Notes under the pieces: generated by a model | The model's input: only the letters and a program-made list of their open reading frames with translations | Told to the model about the DNA's origin: nothing | Database searches by the model: none | Assembly (NCBI RefSeq): GCF_018617875.1 | Contig: NZ_JACSKZ010000005.1 | Span: 62,001 to 126,000 of the forward strand | From: Exiguobacterium algae | Lineage (GTDB): Bacteria > Bacillota > Bacilli > Exiguobacteriales > Exiguobacteriaceae | Length of the DNA: 64,000 nucleotides | Direction of reading: 5' to 3' | Translations under genes and position numbers: made by a program | In this document: positions 24,761 through 32,587 of the stretch, piece after piece | How positions within the stretch are numbered: position 1 is the first letter of the stretch | How the letters are laid out: each line of letters opens with the position of its first letter

Positions 24761-24887
24761 GTTTTAATCCGTATGGATGCAACAAATGGGGATTGTCGCG
24801 TTGCTTTCAAAAAGTATGTCGTGGAGGGGGTCCACGTGGCGTGATGAGTTTGGGGAACGTACACGCCAAGCTCTTGAAGAGCTACAT
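24724..24887 (-). ncRNA. Candidate Fur-controlled small RNA with three C-rich loops (FsrA/IsrR-like)
   Basis: A consensus promoter at 24892-24921 fires toward cydC, and the next terminator lies ~160 nt away, with no ORF and no annotated gene between. The RNA contains three UCCCC-type elements: CCCC at 24852-24855, CCCCC at 24826-24830 and CCCC at 24788-24791. Each sits in a predicted hairpin loop: GGCGUG/CACGCC, GUGGA/UCCAC and GCAAC/GUUGC. A fourth small hairpin (AGCUCUUCAAGAGCU) lies at the 5' end. C-rich loops that bind Shine-Dalgarno sequences are the hallmark of Fur-controlled FsrA (Bacillus) and IsrR (Staphylococcus), which shut down iron-using proteins in iron limitation. Transcription is inferred; sequence homology to FsrA was not tested. 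Confidence 0.7.
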
Positions 24888-24891
24888 CCAC

Positions 24892-24921
24892 AGTATAAAT
24901 GATAACGATTATCATTGTCAA
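24892..24921 (-). promoter_or_regulatory. Near-consensus promoter with Fur box in the spacer
   Basis: On the - strand TTGACA (24916-24921) and TATACT (24892-24897) are 18 bases apart. The spacer is ATGATAATCGTTATCATT, which matches the Fur 7-1-7 motif TGATAAT-N-ATTATCA with one mismatch. Fur-Fe2+ would fully block this promoter. Confidence 0.85.
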
Positions 24922-24930
24922 CGAAGGGCG

Positions 24931-24963
24931 AAAAAATACCACAAACGACATACGTTTGTGGTA
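24931..24963 (-). terminator. Terminator of the 174-aa membrane protein gene
   Basis: On the - strand ACCACAAACG and CGTTTGTGGT form a 10-bp stem, followed by A then six T residues. It separates this gene from the Fur-controlled promoter just downstream. Confidence 0.85.
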
Positions 24964-24976
24964 GCGAGTGTTCTGC

Positions 24977-25501
24977 TCAGTTTGAAGGCACGCCTTTTCG
25001 AACTGTAAATCGAATAAGGCTGAATAAATACCTCGTATAAAAGAGTGCAAATGCATAAAAAATCGCAATCACCGGAGACTGGAGTTCAATCCCGGGAATG
25101 TTCGTGAGAAACTCTAAGATCAGGACTGAGAACAATGCCACATATAGCCCGGCATCCAGATAAAGTGGCATCAACCGACCACGTTGGTGCCAAAATGTAC
25201 GAATGAGCGGCGCGACAATCATCCCGATGATTCGTTCGGCGAACCCAATGCTGAGTACAGCAATGATGAAGGCTGGAACGGTGTGAAACGCCACGAGTTC
25301 CGGAAAGGCAAATCCAGAGATGAGAAGAAGTGGTCCGATGAAAATCATCATCGAAATCGATGTCCGTAAAAAGATGAACACATTTTGTTTAATCGATCGG
25401 ACTCCCCCAAGAGCCGACTGTTGTAGTGTCTTTCCACGCTGATACTCGAGAGCGAATGCTCCCAAGAACATAATTCCAAATAAAGATAACCAAACTGACA
25501 T
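24977..25501 (-). CDS. Multi-spanning membrane protein, 174 aa
   Basis: Begins MSVWLSLFGIMFLGAF after AAAAGGGGAAGC. About four or five hydrophobic helices are visible, with a basic loop RTFWHQRGRLMPLY near the middle and a basic C-terminus. I do not recognise the family. It precedes the Fur-controlled promoter on the same strand but is separated from it by its own terminator, so it is not part of that unit. Confidence 0.75.
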   Translation of the reverse strand: MSVWLSLFGIMFLGAFALEYQRGKTLQQSALGGVRSIKQNVFIFLRTSISMMIFIGPLLLISGFAFPELVAFHTVPAFIIAVLSIGFAERIIGMIVAPLIRTFWHQRGRLMPLYLDAGLYVALFSVLILEFLTNIPGIELQSPVIAIFYAFALFYTRYLFSLIRFTVRKGVPSN

Positions 25502-25611
25502 GAACGATGCTTCCCCTTTTCTGACTAAATCACTGATGTATCTTGCTTATATAAACCAAAGTCTAGCCTAGTTTAACGATTCAATCAGAGAAAGTAAAGC
25601 GAGAGTGCACG

Positions 25612-25649
25612 AAAAAAATCCTCGCTTCACGACGTCACGAAGCGAGGAT
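25612..25649 (-). terminator. Terminator of the diguanylate cyclase gene
   Basis: On the - strand ATCCTCGCTTC and GAAGCGAGGAT form the stem, followed by seven T residues. The stop codon lies inside the hairpin. Confidence 0.88.
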
Positions 25650-26711
25650 GAAACGATTGCGTCCTGATTCTTTTGCGTGGTATAACGCTTCGTCCGCATG
25701 TTTTAAGACACTGTCTGTCTCGATATCGTTCGAATGACAAGCACCAAGCGAAACCGTAATGTGTAACGTTCCTGCACTGGTTTCGAACGGGTAGGCTGAA
25801 ACCTTTTCTCGAATAGATTCAGCAAGGTGTGACACTTCTGCGACATTCGCATGGGGCATAATAATTAAAAATTCTTCTCCACCGAATCGACCGACAAGGT
25901 GACGTTCCGCACTCTCCGATACGAGCAACATGCCGAGCTCACGCAACACATCGTCTCCGACATCGTGTCCATAGGTATCGTTCACGCGTTTGAAATGGTC
26001 GATGTCGACTAAAATCAATGCATATTCTTCTGCCTCGACCGTCAGATTCGCCATTGCCTCATTTAAAAGCCGGCGATTGGCAATTCCCGTCAACGCATCT
26101 GTACGTGCAAGTTGTTGCTGATGCTGCACACTTTCAAAATGTCGACGAAGCTCAAGCAATAAGCGGTACGCGGCGCACGCGCCGCCATATGACATAATGG
26201 TATAGACGATTAAAACAGGATAGAACAGGTTGGGCGGTAGGGCGAAATAGATCGCCGAACCGAAAATCGCAATACTGATTGTTGTGAAGATCAAAAGCGT
26301 ACGGCGGGTATTATCCAACCATTTGCGAAGAATCCCGGTCGTCCCGACTAAAGCAACCATGGTCAAAATCGCAAGGTATAATCCAATCATCGCCCCATCG
26401 GTCAACGTGACGACGACAAACCGGCCGATGAGAAACAGGAGACCGGCGACTGCACCGCTGACCCAACCGCCGAACAAGACGGCGAGCATGATTGGGATGG
26501 CGCGTAAGTCAATCAGCACACCTTCGAGCGATAAAGCGTTGCCCAGAAGCAGTAAAGCGATCACTGCAGACTGTACGCCAAGTAAGACACGTCCTTTGAG
26601 CGGTGACTGGGGTGTCAATCTCGGACGGTTGCGGAAAGGTAAGAAAGAAATCGTGAAGAGTGTGAACAAGATACATAGGTTGATGAAGAAGGCATTCGTG
26701 ATTGTGAGCAT
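25635..26711 (-). CDS. Membrane-bound diguanylate cyclase (5TM-LYT + GGDEF)
   Basis: A 358-aa protein. Residues 1-190 hold about six hydrophobic helices of the LytS/YhcK-type 5TM sensor (GNALSLEGVLIDLRAIPIMLAVLFGGW region). Residues ~195-355 form a GGDEF domain: RTDALTGIANRR, LVDIDHFKRVNDTYGHDVGDDVL, and the active motif FGGEEF. The product would be c-di-GMP. No RxxD inhibitory site is seen five residues before GGEEF, so product feedback is probably absent. Start after AAGGGGGGAGC. No other c-di-GMP genes are adjacent. Confidence 0.92.
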   Translation of the reverse strand: MLTITNAFFINLCILFTLFTISFLPFRNRPRLTPQSPLKGRVLLGVQSAVIALLLLGNALSLEGVLIDLRAIPIMLAVLFGGWVSGAVAGLLFLIGRFVVVTLTDGAMIGLYLAILTMVALVGTTGILRKWLDNTRRTLLIFTTISIAIFGSAIYFALPPNLFYPVLIVYTIMSYGGACAAYRLLLELRRHFESVQHQQQLARTDALTGIANRRLLNEAMANLTVEAEEYALILVDIDHFKRVNDTYGHDVGDDVLRELGMLLVSESAERHLVGRFGGEEFLIIMPHANVAEVSHLAESIREKVSAYPFETSAGTLHITVSLGACHSNDIETDSVLKHADEALYHAKESGRNRFILAS

Positions 26712-26933
26712 CGCAGCTCCCCCCTTATTCCGAATGGAAATATTTAGTTACAGTATAAATCATTTCATATTATATCGATAGTAATGAGTTGTTTTTATGG
26801 GGAATGCCCCCACAGATTATTCCCTTCTAACACTTCAAATCCCTTGTTTGCTTGAAGATTATGTGGATTCTTGCGCGAACAGTCCATCCTAAAATCGAAA
26901 GTTTGGTATGATATAAGAAAAGGAGGACTGTCC

Positions 26934-27116
26934 GTGCGTTACTGGGATCATTTTAAGCGAGCGTTTATTCCGATTGCGCTCATCTTGATTGGATTAGCGA
27001 TCTTTTATACTTTATCGGCTCGAAATAATATGGCGTTGACCGTATTGGGGGCGGCTATCGTCGGTGTCATTTTATTTTTAGTGATGCGACATATGAATCA
27101 AGTCGAAGAAGATTGA
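26934..27116 (+). CDS. Small membrane protein, 60 aa
   Basis: Starts at GTG 26934 behind AAAAGGAGGAC; the frame stays open upstream without a start signal. A TATGAT -10 lies at 26907-26912. Two hydrophobic helices (about residues 11-27 and 34-51) are followed by a short acidic tail. Family not recognised. A strong terminator follows at once, so it is a single-gene unit. Confidence 0.65.
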   Translation: MRYWDHFKRAFIPIALILIGLAIFYTLSARNNMALTVLGAAIVGVILFLVMRHMNQVEED

Positions 27117-27146
27117 AACGAGAACATTTGCCGTTCTCGTTTTTTG
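27117..27146 (+). terminator. Intrinsic terminator
   Basis: AACGAGAAC pairs with GTTCTCGTT around a seven-base loop and is followed by T residues. It ends the 60-aa gene. Confidence 0.85.
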
Positions 27147-27173
27147 TTGTCTCGGAACATTTTCGGGTACATT
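27144..27173 (+). promoter_or_regulatory. Likely promoter of msrAB
   Basis: TTGTTG (27144-27149) and TACATT (27168-27173) are 18 bases apart, directly ahead of the AAGGAGGGG ribosome site. No PerR or Spx-type motif is obvious. Confidence 0.5.
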
Positions 27174-27192
27174 ACAAAGTAAGGAGGGGTTT

Positions 27193-28146
27193 ATGATGGC
27201 AAAAGCGACATTTGCGGGAGGCTGTTTTTGGTGTATGGTCAAACCGTTTCATAAATATGAAGGGGTAGAGAAAGTCATCTCGGGATACACGGGAGGTCAC
27301 GTCGACAATCCGACGTATCAGCAGGTGTGTTCGGAGACGACAGGTCATTTAGAAGCGGTCGAAATCACGTTTGACCCGGAAGTCATTTCTTATGAAGAGT
27401 TACTCCGAATCTATTGGCGTCAAATTGACCCGACCGACGGAGGCGGGCAATTCAACGACCGGGGCGAATCGTATCGTCCTGCGATTTTTTATCACTCGGA
27501 AGAACAACGGGATGCGGCAGAGCGTTCTAAACAGGAGGTCGAGGCATCGGGCCGTTTTGAACGTCCGATTGAAGTCGAGATTCGACCGGCGAAGACGTTT
27601 TGGGAGGCTGAGGACTATCACCAGGACTATTACAAAAAGAATCCGTTCCGTTACGAGATGTATCGCGTCGGGTCAGGCCGTGCCAAATTCATTAAAGAGG
27701 CATGGAGCGATAAGAAGCAACAGAAAGAATTACGGGAGCGCCTGACACCAATTCAGTATAAAGTGACGCAGGAGAACGGGACAGAGCCACCGTTTCGAAA
27801 CGAGTATTGGGACGAGGAGCGAGAAGGATTGTATGTCGACATCATCGACGGCACCCCGCTCTTCACGTCTCATGACAAGTTTCAATCCAATTGTGGATGG
27901 CCGAGCTTCTCTCGACCGATTGAAGAGAAACGGGTCGATTTGAATATGGATACGACGCATCATATGGTGCGGACGGAAGTTCGGTCCAAGCACGCCGATA
28001 GTCACCTCGGGCACGTGTTTGACGACGGTCCGAAAGAGCTCGGCGGTCTGCGGTATTGCATCAACTCCGCGGCCTTACGCTTTATCCCGGTAGAAGAGCT
28101 CGAGGCAGAAGGGTACGGCGAATATAAACGATTGTTCGACCAGTGA
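27193..28146 (+). CDS. msrAB: Bifunctional methionine sulfoxide reductase MsrA-MsrB
   Basis: A 317-aa fusion. The MsrA part (1-~165) has the catalytic GGCFWC (residues 9-14) and reduces S-sulfoxides. The MsrB part (~175-310) has [10 protein letters not shown] and [13 protein letters not shown] with the catalytic Cys, and reduces R-sulfoxides. The two CxxC pairs that bind zinc in many MsrB proteins are absent ([15 protein letters not shown]). The enzyme repairs oxidised proteins with thioredoxin. AAGGAGGGG precedes two adjacent ATG codons (27193 and 27196). The DUF2252 gene follows after 13 bases. Confidence 0.95.
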   Translation: MMAKATFAGGCFWCMVKPFHKYEGVEKVISGYTGGHVDNPTYQQVCSETTGHLEAVEITFDPEVISYEELLRIYWRQIDPTDGGGQFNDRGESYRPAIFYHSEEQRDAAERSKQEVEASGRFERPIEVEIRPAKTFWEAEDYHQDYYKKNPFRYEMYRVGSGRAKFIKEAWSDKKQQKELRERLTPIQYKVTQENGTEPPFRNEYWDEEREGLYVDIIDGTPLFTSHDKFQSNCGWPSFSRPIEEKRVDLNMDTTHHMVRTEVRSKHADSHLGHVFDDGPKELGGLRYCINSAALRFIPVEELEAEGYGEYKRLFDQ

Positions 28147-28159
28147 AGGGGAGGACGGT

Positions 28160-29449
28160 ATGTTCACAGCAATCAAGCAAGAGATTCGCAGTCAAACGAT
28201 TGGAACCGTTCTCGACTTTTATGACCAGTCGATTCGGCACCTCTCTGAAGAGGCGAGGCGAGAAAAATACGCCAAGATGAGTACGAGTCCGTTCTCTTTC
28301 TTCCGGGGAAGTTCCCATCTGTTTTACTACGATTTCGCAAAGGTCCCGCTTGCCTTTGATACCGGACCATCCCACCCGACATTCATTCAAGGGGACTTAC
28401 ACTTTGAGAATTTCGGGGTGTTTGAGGACGGTGCGGGAACGATCATTTATGATGTGAACGACTTTGATGAGGCGTATATCGGCTCGTACTTGTTCGACTT
28501 GCTCCGGATGGCGGTCTCGGTGGACCTCTTTGCGGCGGAATCGGGATTCGATGGCAAGGCAGCCATCGAGACGTTTGCCAGTGCTTATGCGGATGCAATC
28601 GAGCAGCATGCTCGCGGGCAGAGTGAAGACATTCAGTTCACGAAGACGAATACGTGCAAAGCGATTAAGAAAGTAATCAAGAAAGCAGAGAAGAAAAAAG
28701 ATGCATTTTTGGCGGAACGAACGGAAGTGCGGGATGAAGTCCGCTATTTTTCTACGAGTGAGGATTTGATTCCCGTCGACGAAGCGACACGAGAAAAAAT
28801 CAAAGCGGCGTGGGGCAGTTATTTGTCGTCGTTATCCGACGCACATCGTCACCATGCCGATCATTACGCGATCAAAGACATCGCCATCAAATTGCAGAGC
28901 GGGACGGCATCGATCGGATTGGAACGGTACTATATTTTGATCGAGGGGGCAGATGACGAACACGACGAGGATGTCATCCTGGAGATGAAGGAAGCGCAGT
29001 CCGCTGTCCCTTCCTTGTTCCTGCCGACTCATCCGTTGTTCGAAGACGGGTTGTCCCACCAAGGTGCCCGTGTCGTCGCGGCGCAGCGGGTCATGGTGCA
29101 TAGTCAAGACCCGTATCTCGGATACTTGACGATTGAAGAAAAGGAATATTACGTCCGTCAACGTTCTCCATACAAGCGTAAAGTGAAGGCAAAACATATA
29201 AAAGGTGAGGAATCGCTGATCGAGACGCTACGCGTTCAAGCGCAAATCACGGCTAAAATCCATGCGCGTGCGGATGCCAAGTCGAACGTGCTCGAATATG
29301 GTGCGAGTGAGCATATTAGTCAGGCGATCGGGTCATCAAAGTCGCTGTTTGTGCACCAACTATCGAGATGGGCGGATTTCTACGCCGCCCAGGTCCGGTT
29401 TGACTACAAAGCCTTTTTGAACTGGGTGGCATCGCGACCGAATGAATGA
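28160..29449 (+). CDS. DUF2252 family protein
   Basis: A 429-aa cytosolic protein. The motifs GDLHFENFG and IIYDVNDFDE resemble the catalytic and metal-binding loops of aminoglycoside-phosphotransferase-like kinases, and DUF2252 is thought to share that fold. FFRGSSHLFYYD near residue 50 is the usual family start. The substrate is unknown. It lies 13 bases after msrAB behind GGGGAGGAC, so a role linked to oxidative damage or small-molecule phosphorylation is possible but unproved. Confidence 0.85.
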   Translation: MFTAIKQEIRSQTIGTVLDFYDQSIRHLSEEARREKYAKMSTSPFSFFRGSSHLFYYDFAKVPLAFDTGPSHPTFIQGDLHFENFGVFEDGAGTIIYDVNDFDEAYIGSYLFDLLRMAVSVDLFAAESGFDGKAAIETFASAYADAIEQHARGQSEDIQFTKTNTCKAIKKVIKKAEKKKDAFLAERTEVRDEVRYFSTSEDLIPVDEATREKIKAAWGSYLSSLSDAHRHHADHYAIKDIAIKLQSGTASIGLERYYILIEGADDEHDEDVILEMKEAQSAVPSLFLPTHPLFEDGLSHQGARVVAAQRVMVHSQDPYLGYLTIEEKEYYVRQRSPYKRKVKAKHIKGEESLIETLRVQAQITAKIHARADAKSNVLEYGASEHISQAIGSSKSLFVHQLSRWADFYAAQVRFDYKAFLNWVASRPNE

Positions 29450-29508
29450 CACTTGCGGAGGGAAAGGCAATTCCTGCACAATGGAAAGGAAAAGGATGTG
29501 TACGAACG

Positions 29509-29781
29509 ATGATTACAGAACAACAAGTCATTGCCCGAATGCGTGAGGTGATGGCACAGATTGAATCGTCAAATGGTGAGGTACAAAAGCGTCATTTGGC
29601 CAAACTGATGGGCTATTGTGAACTGTTGCTGGCGGAAACAACAGAATCCCCGCAACCCCCAATACAAGCGGCCCCACAACAAGCGACCAAGCCACCGCTG
29701 GACCGTCAAATGGCGGCATTTCTCGGAATCCCGGTTGAAGAGGAAGAGAAACCAAAATCGGATTCGTTGCTGGATTTTTAA
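29509..29781 (+). CDS. YwdI/DUF5327-like small protein, 90 aa
   Basis: Start placed at 29509, where the N-terminus (MITEQQVIARMREVMAQIE) resembles Bacillus YwdI. The frame is open back to an ATG at 29446 overlapping the DUF2252 stop, but that adds unlike sequence and has no ribosome site. A helical N-terminal half ends GYCELLLAE; the middle is rich in Pro and Gln; the tail is acidic (VEEEEKPKSDSLLDF). Function unknown. Spacing from AAAAGGA is long, so the start is not certain. Confidence 0.65.
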   Translation: MITEQQVIARMREVMAQIESSNGEVQKRHLAKLMGYCELLLAETTESPQPPIQAAPQQATKPPLDRQMAAFLGIPVEEEEKPKSDSLLDF

Positions 29782-29783
29782 GT

Positions 29784-29809
29784 CATGCCCATGAGGCATG
29801 GCTTTTTTT
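29784..29809 (+). terminator. Intrinsic terminator
   Basis: CATGCC and GGCATG form a short stem followed by GC and seven T residues. Confidence 0.7.
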
Positions 29810-29822
29810 AAAGGCATACGAA

Positions 29823-29850
29823 TTGACTTATATACCATAGGGGGTATAAT
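29823..29850 (+). promoter_or_regulatory. Promoter with CstR/CsoR-like operator (rhodanese gene)
   Basis: TTGACT (29823-29828) and TATAAT (29845-29850) are 16 bases apart. The spacer and -10 are covered by ATACCATAGGGGGTAT (29832-29847), the pattern of CstR/CsoR family operators. The same motif recurs at 55509-55524 and 57559-57574 ahead of sulfur genes. Confidence 0.75.
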
Positions 29851-29883
29851 GGATGTATGACATTGAACAATGGAGGCGTAGAC

Positions 29884-30249
29884 ATGCTCGATTTTCTTTT
29901 TGTAGCCGTAGTGATCGGATTGATTTACTTTTGGTGGAGTCGTCGGAACAGCGTCAAGACTGTATCGACAGACGAATTGAGACGAAAAATCGCTGAAGAG
30001 CGAAACATTCAACTACTTGATGTACGTGAACCGCACGAATACCGTGGTGGGCATATCAAACAAGCGAAAAATGTTCCGTTGTCAGGTTTCGGAAATGCGC
30101 AAGCGAATTATCCGAAGGACAAAGAACGTCCGGTATATGTGATTTGTCAAAGTGGCATGCGCAGTCAACGGGCTGCGGCCATGTTGAAAAGTGCCGGCTA
30201 TACAGATGTTTATTCGGTTAAAGGCGGAATGAGCTTCTGGCGCGGATGA
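29884..30249 (+). CDS. Membrane-anchored rhodanese
   Basis: A 121-aa protein with one N-terminal membrane helix (residues 2-17) and a single rhodanese domain (about 30-120). The active loop CQSGMRSQRAA holds the catalytic Cys that carries a persulfide. LLDVREPHEYRGGHI is the usual start of the domain. It is expected to face the cytosol and handle sulfane sulfur. The start at 29884 follows AATGGAGGCG; an in-frame ATG at 29857 lacks one. The CstR-like operator in its promoter ties it to the SQR and DUF202 genes. Confidence 0.88.
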   Translation: MLDFLFVAVVIGLIYFWWSRRNSVKTVSTDELRRKIAEERNIQLLDVREPHEYRGGHIKQAKNVPLSGFGNAQANYPKDKERPVYVICQSGMRSQRAAAMLKSAGYTDVYSVKGGMSFWRG

Positions 30250-30251
30250 TG

Positions 30252-30287
30252 CAAACGGCTGAACAATACGTTCAGCCGTTTTTTTGT
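30252..30287 (+). terminator. Intrinsic terminator
   Basis: AAACGGCTGAAC and GTTCAGCCGTTT form a 12-bp stem with seven T residues after it. Confidence 0.92.
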
Positions 30288-30362
30288 CACGACGTTTTCA
30301 CTTTTGAATTTGAGGGGATTCTGCTACGGTAGGGGAAGAGTAAGAAGGAGGAGAACGAGACA

Positions 30363-30995
30363 ATGGCAGTGATTTTGTTTGATATTGACGGAACATTGGT
30401 CGACACGACCGGTCCGATGACAAAGGCAATCCATGATGCGCTGGATGAGCTTCCACACTTACCAAAACCAAGCGAGGAAGCCGTACGCTCCGGATATGGA
30501 TTGGCAGGAAATGCTTTCTGGGAGCATGTCATCCCGGAGGCGACACTCGAAGAGATTCGGCTCATTCGTAGACTTCGTCATACAACGTTAGAGAAATCAA
30601 TTGAAGGTCAGAATGTCCTGTTTGATGGGATTCGAGAGCTGTTAGAAACCTTGCATGAGCAAGGGCACACGCTCACGACAGCGAGTAATTGCGGGGTCCA
30701 TTACATGAACCTGATTTTGGATACACAGCAGATTCGCCAATATATGACCGCACCTGAATGTCTGGAGTCAGTCGGTGGCGAGAAAAAAGCGGACATTTTG
30801 ACGACGCATCGGGTCCGTCACGGAGAGGCCGACTATATCATGGTCGGGGACCGCAAGTCCGATGTCGAAGCCGCACGTGCACATGATTTTCCGGTCGTCC
30901 TGACAGGGTTCGGCTTTGGAAATGAAGAAGAGTGGGCCATGGCTGACCATGTGATCCAAACGCCAAAAGATTTGATTGAGTGGATTAGCGCATAA
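30363..30995 (+). CDS. HAD family hydrolase (phosphoglycolate phosphatase-like)
   Basis: A 210-aa HAD phosphatase with motif I LFDIDGTLVDTT, motif II TTASNCG, the motif III lysine in GGEKKADIL, and motif IV MVGDRKSDVEAARAHDF. The cap lies between motifs I and II (class I), as in Gph and PpaX. The physiological substrate cannot be named. AGAAGGAGGAG precedes the ATG. It is convergent with gabD. Confidence 0.87.
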   Translation: MAVILFDIDGTLVDTTGPMTKAIHDALDELPHLPKPSEEAVRSGYGLAGNAFWEHVIPEATLEEIRLIRRLRHTTLEKSIEGQNVLFDGIRELLETLHEQGHTLTTASNCGVHYMNLILDTQQIRQYMTAPECLESVGGEKKADILTTHRVRHGEADYIMVGDRKSDVEAARAHDFPVVLTGFGFGNEEEWAMADHVIQTPKDLIEWISA

Positions 30996-30996
30996 A

Positions 30997-31032
30997 GAAA
31001 GGTCTGTCGCATCGTGCGACAGACCTTTTTTA
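30997..31032. terminator. Bidirectional terminator between HAD gene and gabD
   Basis: AAAGGTCTGTCGCA and TGCGACAGACCTTT form a 14-bp stem with a three-base loop, with A and T runs on both sides. Confidence 0.92.
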
Positions 31033-32442
31033 TAATCCGAGCGAGATATATTTTACTTCTAGAAACTCATCGATTCCGTGGTGTCCGCCTTCTCGACCAA
31101 GGCCACTTTCTTTCCACCCGCCAAACGGCGCCTGTGGTGTCGAAGGAAGACCGTCGTTTACCCCGACGATCCCATACTCGAGTGACTCGGCCAAATAGAC
31201 GGCCTCGTTGATGTCTTGGGTGAACAAATAAGCGGCTAGGCCAAACGGCGTGTTGTTTGCGCGCTCGATGACTTCTTCGAGCGTATCGAACGTCGCAATC
31301 GGGGCGACCGGTCCGAACGTTTCCTCATTCATACAGAGCATGTCCTCGTTCGCGTATCGAATGACGGCGGGCCGAATAAACAGTCCTTCGATATGTTCAC
31401 CACCCGACACTTCGCCTCCGCGAATTTCGGCGTCCTCGATATGCTTTTCGACTTTACTGAGCGCATCGTCATCAATCAACGGGCCGATATCGATGTCTTC
31501 GTCCAATCCGTTCCCGACGTTGAGTGCCTCCACTTCTTTGATGAATCGTTCCGAGAACTCGTCGACGATGTCACGTTGTACATAGAGGCGGTTCGCGCAG
31601 ACGCATGTTTGCCCGCCATTTCGGAATTTCGTGGCGACGGCCTGCGGGACCGCTTTATCCAAGTCTGCTTTCGCTGTCACGATTAACGGGGCGTGCCCGC
31701 CGAGCTCGAGAGAAATCTTTTTCATCGTATCCGCAGCGTCACGCATGAGCATCTTCCCGACTTCCGTTGACCCGGTGAAGGTTAATTTCCGGACCCGGTG
31801 GTCTTGTTGCCACACGTTGACGATATCGGACGCCTTTCCTGTCACGAGATTGATGACGCCTTTCGGGAATCCGGCTTTCTCCGCCAGTTTGATGAGCTCG
31901 ATTGCGGTAAGTGGTGTCGCCGAAGCGGGTTTCATGACGACCGTGCAACCGGCGGCGAGAGCGGGGGCGACTTTCCGGGTGATCATCGCGGCCGGGAAGT
32001 TCCAAGGTGTGATTGCGGCAATGACGCCGACCGGCTGTTTGATGGCGAGGATGCGCTTCGCATTCGACGAAGCGGGAATCGTTTCCCCGTACACCCGTCT
32101 TCCTTCACTGGCATACCAATCGATGAAGCCGTTTGCGTATTTGATTTCTCCGATGGCCTCTTTCAACGGTTTTCCTTGCTCCTCGACCATCGTTTTCGCA
32201 AGAGATTCTGTATGCTCGTCAATCAGACGATGCCATTCGTTTAATAAAGCCCCGCGTTCTTCGGCTGTTTTTGCCTGCCAGTCCTTCAGTGCATCGTAAG
32301 CCGCATCGACGGCTTGGCGGGCTTCTTTCGGTTCACTCTTGGTCACGACGGCCATCACGTTCCCGGTGGCCGGATTCCGCACCTCCAGCGTTTCTTCGGT
32401 TTCAATCCATTCCCCATTGATGAAGTTTTTCTCTTCACGCAT
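31030..32442 (-). CDS. gabD: NAD(P)-dependent succinate-semialdehyde dehydrogenase
   Basis: A 470-aa aldehyde dehydrogenase of the GabD branch. It has PWNFPAAMITRK, GSTEVGKMLM (cofactor loop), SLELGGHAP with the general-base Glu, and GGQTCVCANR with the nucleophilic Cys. GabD converts succinate semialdehyde to succinate in the GABA shunt; similar sequences also oxidise related semialdehydes. No GABA transaminase gene is adjacent. Ribosome site AAAGGGGATATC. Confidence 0.92.
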   Translation of the reverse strand: MREEKNFINGEWIETEETLEVRNPATGNVMAVVTKSEPKEARQAVDAAYDALKDWQAKTAEERGALLNEWHRLIDEHTESLAKTMVEEQGKPLKEAIGEIKYANGFIDWYASEGRRVYGETIPASSNAKRILAIKQPVGVIAAITPWNFPAAMITRKVAPALAAGCTVVMKPASATPLTAIELIKLAEKAGFPKGVINLVTGKASDIVNVWQQDHRVRKLTFTGSTEVGKMLMRDAADTMKKISLELGGHAPLIVTAKADLDKAVPQAVATKFRNGGQTCVCANRLYVQRDIVDEFSERFIKEVEALNVGNGLDEDIDIGPLIDDDALSKVEKHIEDAEIRGGEVSGGEHIEGLFIRPAVIRYANEDMLCMNEETFGPVAPIATFDTLEEVIERANNTPFGLAAYLFTQDINEAVYLAESLEYGIVGVNDGLPSTPQAPFGGWKESGLGREGGHHGIDEFLEVKYISLGL

Positions 32443-32554
32443 TTTGATATCCCCTTTCCGAAAAATGCACAGCTAATTAGAGGATACCCGTTTTCCTGAA
32501 GCGTAAGACAGAATCCTCTCTCGGGATTGAAAGGTAAATTGCGGCTGTTTGATC

Positions 32555-32584
32555 AAAAAACCATCACCTCGTAAGGTGATGGTT
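32555..32584 (-). terminator. Terminator of the UbiB-like kinase gene
   Basis: On the - strand AACCATCACCTT and GAGGTGATGGTT pair, followed by T residues. Confidence 0.88.
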
Positions 32585-32587
32585 CGG

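Noticed and set aside
24977-25501. Fur box at 24898-24915 as operator of the 174-aa membrane protein gene
   Set aside because: The promoter around the box points away from this gene, which has its own terminator between itself and the box.
29446-29508. Extended N-terminus of the YwdI-like protein from the ATG at 29446
   Set aside because: No ribosome site, and the family-like sequence begins only at 29509.
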